Positions 50,010 to 59,229 of a stretch of DNA of 64,000 bases are shown one piece after another. The translations under genes were made by a program, and so were the position numbers. The notes under the pieces were generated by a model. It was not told the origin of the DNA. It searched no databases and saw only the letters and a list, made by a program, of their open reading frames with translations. Position 1 is the first letter of the stretch. Every line of letters starts with the position of its first letter. Origin of the DNA: Pterois miles (lineage: Eukaryota > Chordata > Actinopteri > Perciformes > Scorpaenidae). The DNA is taken from the NCBI GenBank assembly GCA_947000775.1, contig CAMQGK010000001.1, positions 4,949,501 to 5,013,500 of the forward strand. The letters run 5' to 3'.

Positions 50010-50800
50010 GTGGTGAGCGCAGCTCAAACTGCACCATGGTGTCCCGAGCAGCTCTCATTTGGAGTAGCTCTACTGCCGTCCAGGTGGAAACAATAGAGCT
50101 TATAGCGTATACACGCTAAAGATGTACATTCCAAGTAAAAATACTATTTGAAAATCACTGGGAATTATTGAATTATTATTCAAAAATTGCTGGATGACCT
50201 GCAACCCCCCGCGCCCATTTCCCCGCAGCAGGAAAATGACATGTAGCGTCGGCGCATTTTCCCATCTAACACTGGATTAAGAGTTTATTTCAACCATATT
50301 GTTGAAACAGCGGAAGAGGCCAGTGGACAGACCAACCATGACGGTTTTAGTGAGTTTTATTTTGTTTCTGTCGGGTTTGAATGACGATATGTTCTGCTGC
50401 TTGAACAGCTAATCTACCTGCTGAAACTTGGCGTGCAGCATGGCGCGGCGCCACACACAACTGAATGTGTCGCGCACGTTTTACCAGCAGTAATGTTACT
50501 GCTAGGCAGCGCCTGCAATGGTTAACACAAAGAAAATATACGGTATCTGTTTTTAGATGGGATGAATAGTGGCACAAACTATTAGATTTTTTTTATAACT
50601 TAACTATTTGAATAACTGAAAATCGTGACTCATCCCTAGTACGCGCTGTACAGTGTCAGAAACATATTGAGATAACGGAAAGGAAAAACAGATGTGAAAA
50701 TTGCCAGAAAGTCAGTGAAATGTGGGAGAATTGCGACCCCTGGAGGAAACCGTGAAAGGGTGATGAAAAACGGGAGTCTCCTGGAGGGTTTGCACGTATG
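50010..50800. mobile_element. hAT-type element, copy 2, carrying an insertion
   Basis: gagcgcagctcaaactg, gagcagctctcattt, cgctgtacagtgtcagaaac and gatgaaaaacgggagtctcc follow the order of the 43.6-kb copy. The octamer array replaces its left part, and another element (50115-50639) interrupts it. Confidence 0.65.
50115..50639. mobile_element. MITE nested in hAT copy 2
   Basis: The ends ctaaagatg and catccctag form a 9-bp imperfect inverted repeat. Removing this segment brings the flanks back to the order of the 43.6-kb copy (aaacaatagagctt, then cgctgtacag). The target duplication is degraded. Confidence 0.55.
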
Positions 50801-51038
50801 TACAGAGCCGAGGTGAAACCACAACTTCTGGGTTGTGTTTCAGAAGTAAGAAAACCCATTGACCCAAAATCCCATTGACATTTACAGTATAACAACGCTA
50901 ATAACTAAAAATCCAGCCCTGGAACGGAGCCTTTCTCAACAGCGTGCCGTGTGGCTCGTTTTAGATAAGGACGGTAGTTTTTGAAAACCCCAGCACACAC
51001 TCTAATCCCCGCTGCCCTCTCTCTCTCTGCGTACTGAC

Positions 51039-51155
51039 CTGGCCCGGGGCTGATCTGGTTGTCATAGAGGTGGATGTCATCTCCGCAGGCGATCGGCGAG
51101 TCTTGTCCCTCCTCTCGGCCCTCGCTGCCCTCCTCCTGCTCCGCCTCCCGCTGCT
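51039..51155 (-). CDS. slc4a11: slc4a11 exon, acidic N-terminal cytoplasmic segment
   Basis: This 117-bp exon lies between acceptor gtgtccccag and donor gtcagt. It enters in phase 1 (AG completes GAG) and leaves in phase 1 (final G). It encodes residues 12-50: an acidic low-complexity stretch beginning EQREAEQEEGSEG, then DSPIACGDDIHLYDNQIS. The second part lines up loosely with the N-terminal SLC4A11 segment that precedes the conserved CVLL-TSRK motif. Conservation is weaker than in later exons, as expected for the variable N-terminus. Its identity rests mainly on phase agreement with both neighbours and on the clean splice sites. Confidence 0.78.
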
Positions 51156-52039
51156 CTGGGGACACAACAGCACAGGGTCACCTCCTGGACCTCACCAGCT
51201 CCCAGGCAGGGCAGAAAACTCACTTTCATTATTATCATCTTCAGTAAAAGTGGCTGGCCAAGTCCAGAAATGCACTGCACATTATTTCACCAGTCAGTTC
51301 AACTTATAGGATAAATAATACTTATCTATTTGACAAAAACTAATGAGAAAGGCTGAATTATATTGAAATTTGAGATCTACAAATTTGAATACAAAAATCA
51401 ACAATTATTGGTACGTAAAAACTTACAAATAACATGAGAAGTAAAAACCCCCATTAAAGTAAACTCCTGTCAGAATTGTGCTAAACAAAAAGTTCAGACA
51501 GTGACAAAATATTATTAGAAGAAATTATGCTTTTCTGTGACAGCTTATCTGATAGTCAGTGAACCATCGTGACACCGTTAATAGGCATCTGGTGCTTAAA
51601 ACAAAAAAATCCTCTCAATTAGATGCAAATATTGTTTTAGTGTCACCTGAAGCGTGTCACAGGGAGGCTCACCTGTCAGTTATGCTCTCAGGTTTCACGG
51701 CAGCGAGGTTGAGATTAAAAGGAGGTTTTAACTACAGGTTAGGGTTAAAAACAGGCCTCATTACAGCTTAGTTGTTTATTTAGGGTGGTGACAGTCATTT
51801 TCATTATTGATTCATTTTATTTTCTCATTTAATTAATTCATCACTTGGCCTACTAAATATGAGCAAATAGCAAAGTTTCCAGAGCCTCCTGTGGCATCTT
51901 AAAATACCATGTTTGTCTGACCAACAGTCCAAAATCCAAAGATATTCAGTTCACTATCATGAACAACTAAGAAAAGCAGGAAATCTTCACATATGAGAGC
52001 TGAAACCAGTGAATTTTAATTGTTTAATGTTTCAGCTCT

Positions 52040-52860
52040 ATGAATTGGATATTGGACATGACATTGATCATTGTTACGTTACCAATTTATCATACGATAT
52101 ACCGTATATGTACATGACCACAATCATTTTTACATTACTGACTTATAATATGATATATATTTACATGAAACATGATCATTTTTATGTTACAGACTTATCG
52201 TATGTTATATTGTACATTTACTTGACCTTGAACGTTTTTCAGTTTCCGATTTATCATTCAATATATATTTACATGACCTCAATAATTTTTATGTTACCGA
52301 CTTATCATACAACATATACATCTACATGACCTTGATATTTTTTTCTTTATCAATTTATTGTACAATACATTGACATGACCGTGATAATTTTTACTATATC
52401 AACGTATTGTACAATACATTGACATGCCTTGATCGTTATTGACATTATCAAAGTTGTCGACTTATCGTATGTTATATGGACACGACATTGATCATTTTTA
52501 CATTATTGACCAATACAATATATGGACATGACCGCAAATATTTTGATGACTTTGACTAATCGTACGATATATGGATATGACCTTGATCATTTTTATGTTA
52601 TCGATTATCATACTATAGATATTTACATGACCTTTTTATCTTTACACTATCGATTTATCATATGATATTTTATGACTTATCGTATAATATATGGACACGA
52701 CCTTGATCATTTTTAAGTTACTGACGTATTGAACATGTGAACATCGCCTTAATAATTTTTATGTTACTTATCGTACGATATGTGGACATGACCTTTGCGG
52801 ACATGACCTCAATCATTTTTATGTTATCAACTTATCGTACGACATTGATTATTTTTGCTC
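52040..52860. repeat. Minisatellite, ~53-60 bp units (tatcgtacgatatatgg...)
   Basis: About 14 diverged units share catgacctt(g)atcattttta, tgttaccgacttatcgta and cgatatatggacatgacc. Unit length drifts, so the array is old. Confidence 0.85.
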
Positions 52861-54279
52861 ACCTCCATATTGCCTGTTGTATTCACGTTTGTTTGTTTTG
52901 TGAACAGAGACTGAGAGACTTTTTATTTATTGTTTTGGTTGTGTGTTTTTATTTGTATTTATTTAGGAAATTTAAATATTTTTTCATATTCCAATTGTCT
53001 GAATATTTGAAAGAATTAAAAGTTCATTGCTCTTTAAAAGGGGGTACTTGCATTATCACAATCATATCATTCATCAGTGGCATAAAATGGTCTTAAAATG
53101 ACAATAATATAGTTTACGGCAATTATTTCTTAGATGATATACTGTCCAATAACAGTGACGTCACTATTAGCTGCATCTATTCTCATTGATGTACCTGGGA
53201 GAGATTTATTAATTCATTTAGTGCATAAATAGGTCTGAGCAAAAATAGGAAAAATCTAAAAGAAATAAAGCCTAAATTGTCAAAGCAGCGTGTGTTTTGG
53301 TATGAAGACCAATCTTCCATGAATCAGCAGGTAGACAGGCTAGTAATGGACAGGGTTTGTATGGTAGAAAGCATCAGAGGACTCAGCCTGCAGCCTGTCG
53401 GTATGACTCATCCCATTCTCTCTTCCTGACACAGCAGCCTCCCTAAATCCAATCCTACAGTAACTAGTGGGCTCCCAAATATCATCCGGCGATCGGGCTC
53501 GCTGCGACGAGAACAATACCCGTGCTCTTTATCTGCTGACCTTATCTGTGAGGAGGCCCCAATTTCAGCTCATTCAGTTTGTCTTGCATCGGGATCATCC
53601 CTCAGCACTTGACATTATTTGAACCTCGCTGTGTCGTCGCCTTGCCCGCCTGCATCCCTGTGTGCCTCAGACTCACCGGCTGGGCTCTGACTTTCAGATC
53701 ACCTTGGGAGAGAAGAGCAGCTGCCGAGATGGAGGAGCAAATCGACGGTTTTACTTCAAAACGCAATGGTATCAATGTTAGAACTTTTGAAATATTTATT
53801 ACTATTTTTGTAGTTTGGAAATCTTCTATCCTATCTGCATTTCACTTGTATTACCTGTCTATTTATTTTTAATGTTAAGAATTGGGGCTGATTGTGTTAA
53901 AAATCTCAATCTGGATGCTTTTCCCAGTGTGATTCCAATAATAAATGGATTTCAGACGCATGAATCTCATCTCCCCCTCAATGAATGTGACCAGTTTATA
54001 CAATCATGCAACATGTATAAGGACGAGAGACGAGGGATGTCTGATATGAAAACGCTGAATGATTGATGTTTCTTTCAAACGGTGTGCAGCGTTGTGCAGC
54101 AGCCTTTGACATGTATTTGGATCTGTGACACACTGAAAGACCACAGAGACACAAACCGGAGCACTTCTACAACGTGAAAGGTGTTTTAAACTTCAGCGCT
54201 TTGTGTTCTGAGAGTTACTCGAAGACGATAAACAGCTGCTGCTGTTGTAATGTTATCCAAGACTGCAACTAACCCTGGG

Positions 54280-54545
54280 TTTAAAGATAGAGTCCTCTGA
54301 TTCGCTTATTATTTTCACTAATTTGTCTAGAAAATGCTAAAGGCGATGTCTTCAAATCCGACAAATGGTGCAAACTAGAGTTGATATGACTGGTTGATTA
54401 ATCAATTAGTCACTTCACAAACAAAAGTCATCTGGAACTTTTTGGATTAGCAATTATTTATTTTTTTTTAGTGCCAAAACATCTACAAGTTTCAGCTTCT
54501 CAGTTTTGAAGAATACAAAGATACACAACTGTTTAACACAACTAT
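54280..54545. mobile_element. MITE fragment (family of 35320-35640)
   Basis: It contains gactgcaactaaccctggg, ctggttgattaatcaattag and tttcagcttctcagttttg, in the order of the gagctgca MITE family. Confidence 0.5.
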
Positions 54546-54867
54546 TAATTTTAACTATTAATATTTATTGAGATTGCAATATGGCCTGCTGCAATTTTGA
54601 AACCACAGAAGAAGAAAAGACGTCCTATTACATTATACAGACTTAAGAAATTTTTGTTTGTACAGATGGTAGAAATCACATCATAATCATTTTACAACAA
54701 CAATAGTGTAAAAATTAAAATTCTTCTAATATTGCAGATCATATCGTAATTGCAATATCCTGTCATGCACTGATCTATTTTGCTTCCATAACATGTCTTC
54801 TTTGAGACTAGTGGAAAGAAAGCATTCAAAATACACATTTAGGTGTTTATTTTTTATTTATTATGTT

Positions 54868-55817
54868 TACGTCTCTAGATTTCTCCTAAATTCATCAACA
54901 CTTAGCATTAGATAATGCCTCATTTGCACATTTAAACATAAAATGTCATAAAACTTGTAACAAATATAAGTTGTTTTTTTTTATCGATTTCACCTGTAGT
55001 GTCTTCAAAAGGCATGAAACTTTAAAATCCATATCTTTAAAGTCTGTTTTCTCAAACTAAGGTTGTTTTCTCAGAAGTCTCCACTCCAGCAGCACTAACA
55101 TCCTCCAGACTTTCCAGCTTCATTCCTCTCTATATTCTGAAGGGTTTTATCGAGGGGTTTGTTTATATATCATTCATAGCCTGATTTATATAACATTTAT
55201 GGCTGATGACAGTTTTTTTTCTGATTTATGGAGTAATAAAAGTAGATATCCCAAATCCCCTCTTTGACTCAGATATGTGGACAAAATGAAACATGAATTT
55301 TGAACCTGGTTTTATCCAGTGTTCACATTTCTGCTCTGGAAATGTTTGCAAATTAGCACATATTTGACAAGATAATGCCTCACTTCATATTTAAACGTAC
55401 AATGTCATAAAACTTGTAACACAAAAAATGATTCTCTTAATGTAAGTAATCAACTAGGGAGGTTTCATGGTGATATATATTAGCTATTTTTTTTTACCCT
55501 ATTCACCTACAGTGTCTTCAAAATGTATGAACACTTTCAAATCAAACAATTCAACGTTTAATTTTTCTTTTTCTGCTGTGGAAGCTGTTTTATTTATGGC
55601 TGATGACGGTATTTTCTGATAAAAGTAGATATCCAAAATCCTCTCTTTGACTCTGATATATCAGCCAAATGAAACGAAATGCAAATTTGCACATATTTAA
55701 TAAGCTAATGCCTCATTTGCATATTTAAACATGCAATGTCATAAAACCTGTAATACAAAAAATAATTCTCTTAATGTACGTAATCAACCAGGGATGTTTC
55801 ACGGTGATATCAGTTTG
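54868..55817 (-). repeat. Long-unit tandem array, inverted relative of 26781-28496
   Basis: Read on the minus strand it begins gatatcaccgtgaaacatcc (55817), contains gcaaatgaggcattatctaa, gtttatccagtg-type and atgaacaaacccctcg landmarks, and ends gatgaatttaggagaaatct (about 54885). These match both edges of the plus-strand array 26 kb away. Confidence 0.85.
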
Positions 55818-58019
55818 TTTTGTATGACATTTTATAGACTGCTATCAGCAGCAAAATCCTCACATTTGACAAGCTGGAAACATCAGGAATCACTGCCTCT
55901 GTTCATTTTATTGACCAACAATGTCGTCAACTAGTTTCAAAGGTTTCAAATATGGAATCACTAACATGAGCCGACATAAACATTAGTGCGCTTTTATGAG
56001 TCATCGAATCCTCCCAAGCCATTAAAACGAAGGTTAAGTTGGTATTTCGCTGTGTGGAGCCTTCCAGGGTTGGAAACGTTGATGACAGCTAAATTACAGG
56101 GTTTCCCACAGCGCTTTTAAGTGGAGACGGACCACCTCGCCTGAACGAAAGACCACCTCCACTAATAAAACATGAATATACCTTCATAACGTAAGACATC
56201 AAGCTCCAGGGAAAAGAGCTGATGTCGTATTTCACATTGGGAAGTCTTAATAAATGACTGTGGCTATTGTTTACCACCTCAGCTAAACAATTTCCTTCAG
56301 AAATCCCTGAATTAAGTCCTAAAATACACAAATTCACCTATAAAATCAACAATACAGTTGTTCAAAATTCAATATGAGGAAGCTGTTAAGTCCCTTGATG
56401 CATCAATTTCGATTAATTAATCCCGAAACTCAACAAAGTAACTTTTTAAAAATTAATTATTGATAATTATTTCCGACAGCAATTTTGTATTTATGCATTT
56501 TTGTGTTTTTTTTAATTCCCATTCTTCACACATTGTATGATATTTTTGTTCCCTGTAAACAATTTCCATGTTGAATTACAGTAAACTACTGTCAGCAGTG
56601 GTTGCCAGCATTTTACTGTCATGGCTATAATATCACTGCAGCTCATTACTGCCAAGTTATTACAGTTTGTAATGTAACACTGCAGATAGACCTGCTAGTA
56701 ATCTACGGGATTTCTACAGAGCTGCTATCATAATTTATATTTTCTAACTGTATGTGATACAGTACTTTACTGAAAAGTTTTCTTCATAATATTCATATTA
56801 ATAAAAACCACTGTAAATTGCAGATATATACTGTAAAAAATTTACATTTGAACATTTATCTAAAGGCAGCATTGTATGACAATTTTTTATTTACTGATTG
56901 ATCAATTATTTAATTAATTAATTTTCTTTTTCCCTCCCTGATTTTTTATCTCTAGCATTTCTTGTTTGATCTTTTTTTAATATTTCATGTCTGTAAATTG
57001 TAATACAGCTGTCTTTATTCAACCCACCTGTGCATTCATTGATGTTATATATCTTTTCTCTTTTGTTTTATTTTATTATATGCAAAAAAGAGAACAAATT
57101 GTGAAGTATTATTTTAACAAAATCTACACTATTTTACAACATTTTGGAAGAATGGTACTTTACCGTGGCTGTATTTATACAGCAATGTATTGTTCTTTTG
57201 TCTTATACTGTATATTCTAAGCCACGCAACATAATTTAACCCAAAAATGTGCAGCCACAGTCAGATTCAGTCACTCACAAATGCTTGGTAAGCACACTAA
57301 ATGAGCACATTAATAGTTAATGTGACTCAGAGACAGATCCACTATTAACACAAACTAATGAAGAACACAATGAGACAGAAGGCGGCCGTACAACAGCACG
57401 ACCTCTACAGTGCAAGACGTACAACAAATAGTATTTCTCATGTCACCCTGCTCGCAGCCTTTGATCGCCAAGTGCAGCCGACCTCCAGTCCAACCCTCTC
57501 TAATGAAGCTCTGAGATGACAATGGTGGATAATGCTTACTAGCCTACAATAATGTAATTGCATTTATATCCTGATAAAAGGTTGCCTAATAAAGACAGTT
57601 ATGTTGGGCTGCAGCAGGGGGCCTTGTGCGATTCTGCTGAGTGAATCGGTGTTGCAGGAGGGGAATAATTGGCTGTGGGAGACAGGGGATCCAATGCACG
57701 CATACTCCGTCCTGACTGCTTGTGCTGAACATACTAATTGGGCGCCTCTCCTTGGCTTGAAGGTAATGAAACTGCCGTTATCATAACAGCCGGAGCAAAG
57801 TTCATTATTTATATCCAAATGCAGCGAAGTGTGAGAGCTGGGAGAGTTTTCAGTGTCTGTGCTGCAGCTCTAATCTTTAACTCACATCTTTCACTATGGA
57901 TATACTGTACGGAGCGCATCACTGGCAGCACTCGGATAAAAACATCCTACTGGCCACCATGAGTGGAGCCCACTTTATGATTCACACTGGGTGTATCTGG
58001 AACTGCCTACTACATGACC

Positions 58020-58115
58020 CCCCCCCACTACTGACCTCAGTACTATTGACCTCAGTACTATTGACCTCACTGCATACTACTGACCTCAGTACTATTGACC
58101 TCACGGCATACTTCT
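58020..58115. repeat. Short tandem repeat (tactattgacctcag)
   Basis: About six units of ~16-17 bp alternate tactattgacctca and tactactgacctca, twice interrupted by a tgcata- or ggcata-type joint. Confidence 0.85.
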
Positions 58116-59178
58116 CACCATAGTATTTGCAGTATGAAACTGATAAACAGATTTATCTTGCAGTATGCTGGGCTCCCCTGAAGCTTTGTTAATACTCACG
58201 TGAGACACCATGGTGTGGGCCTCTGTAGATGGGGTGCATGCACAGTTAATGCTCAACGCATTGTTCACTGCAATATGCTTAAATGCCAGGGGGCGTACAA
58301 ACAAAACATTCTGTACATAAACAGGAAGTCAGCAAGCGTTACCGGAAAGGAAAGTAGGCTGCCTGGCAACAGTAGTAAACACCGATGTACATACTGCCAA
58401 ACACTGCATTTGTGTACTGTAATTACTGGTATTACTGTCGCTTACCTCCATGTCTAAATTACTTTCTGTCTCTCGGTGCTTCCCCTCAGGTCGCCACTCT
58501 TTCCATGAGACCTTTTTTAAGCTTCGATAAAATGATCTCTCATATTCTTTCACGGCCTGCGGCAAAAAGCCGCTTCTTTCCTCGGTGTGTTGCCTGTTTC
58601 TAGTATTTAAAGGTCATGTGACTGACCCTGTGGTCTCTCAAACAAAAGACGTAGAGATGTCTGTACAGGACAACAATCCATGTTGCATCCATGTTGAAAT
58701 GATGGTGAGGTGCAGCGTACGCATTGGGCACATAGTAACAAAAACGTAGCTGTAGCAGACAGTGTGTGAGTTTATTTGTAGGTGAAAAAATGCTACGAGG
58801 CTACAAGCTACAACTCCTCAGCTGGAAGTTCAGAGCCAACTTCCTGTATCTGCATCTCTCTCTTCAGGTGGACCAGCTTTTCTCCTTAAAGTGACGAGCT
58901 GCTCCTTTGTGTTTTTCTAAACTGAGGTAAAGTGGTCTGGTTGTATACTGGAGATTTTTTTCTAAATCAGATGTTGCGCTGGTATTTTCATATACTATAG
59001 ATTTTGCTTTTGCAAAACATACTGCTAGTATAATGTGAGGTTTCGAATACAGCCGCTGTGTCTCAAACTTATTGCTTCCTTATTATCGGTTGCTTTGTTT
59101 TCCATTGTAGAACACTGGCTGATGCTGACATTGTAGTCTACATTGCATTAATATGTTCTAGTGTTGGCTCAGACTCAC

Positions 59179-59229
59179 CCATTTCTTGAAAGAAGTATCC
59201 ATTCTTGGACATCCCAGAGGGAGGTGCCT
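59179..59229 (-). CDS. slc4a11: slc4a11 first recognisable coding exon (start codon at 59212..59210)
   Basis: A pyrimidine-rich acceptor (ctctctcctgcag) precedes the exon and a consensus donor (gtgagt, 59178..59173) follows it. The chosen ATG gives MSKNGYFFQEM and one base (G) of the next codon, residues 1-11. The MSxNGYF opening is the same as a start used by mammalian SLC4A11, which supports this start; position -3 is G. Five upstream codons in the same frame (A-P-P-S-G) are open up to the acceptor, so a longer isoform starting in an upstream exon is possible, as known for mammalian SLC4A11. The acceptor proves that another exon exists at higher coordinates; I could not identify it. Confidence 0.85.

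Larger units (their letters stand above)
39895..51038. other. Intron between the acidic exon and the CVLLNTSRK exon
   Basis: This 11.1-kb intron holds the second copy of the 378-bp duplication, two copies of a hAT-type element (43585-43945 and 50010-50800), an octamer array, a homopolymer-rich tract and several dispersed repeats. I searched it for another coding exon and found none that fits the phase-1 junctions well. Confidence 0.75.
51156..59178. other. Intron between the first coding exon and the acidic exon
   Basis: This 8.0-kb intron contains a minisatellite (52040-52860), MITE fragments, the inverted ~500-bp-unit array (54868-55817), a short tandem repeat (58020-58115) and unique stretches (53380-53760 and 57440-57890). 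No exon is recognised within it. Confidence 0.75.
1378..59229 (-). other. slc4a11: slc4a11 gene body, 5' half (partial; continues beyond both sides)
   Basis: Nine minus-strand exons assemble in phase into 350 codons plus one base, starting MSKNGYFFQEM and ending at the first membrane segment (IAFGSLNDESTRGEI). Peptides such as NFEEEIRAHRDLDGFLAR, HLLSETIQGVTAT, RPQNWGEN and FRQKLLETKTQEEFKEAL are hallmarks of SLC4A11. Known of the family: SLC4A11 is a plasma-membrane H+/OH- (and NH3-linked) conductor, formerly called borate transporter BTR1; human mutations cause corneal endothelial dystrophy. Introns are 8.0, 11.1, 6.9, 15.6, 1.3, 6.9, 4.9 and 2.0 kb, swollen by repeats; the human gene, from memory, is far more compact. 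Transport-domain exons lie left of base 1, and at least one 5' exon lies right of 59229. Whether this is the only teleost copy or one of two paralogues cannot be judged here. Confidence 0.93.

Noticed and set aside
49484..50058. Three overlapping minus-strand open frames of 163-171 codons rich in SQHRSIAA or SQHHSITA
   Set aside because: They are the three readings of an 8-bp array in which no stop can form; there is no splice context or non-repeat protein.
39895..51038. An extra slc4a11 exon expected between the acidic exon and CVLLNTSRK
   Set aside because: The acidic exon already aligns with that part of the protein, and its final G joins AT of the next exon to give an in-frame codon, so no missing exon is needed.
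58329..58600. Minus-strand frame with QAVKEYERSFYRSLKKVSWK followed by a gtaagc donor
   Set aside because: Protein-like in part, but it matches no slc4a11 segment and lacks a convincing acceptor; it may be a transposon remnant.
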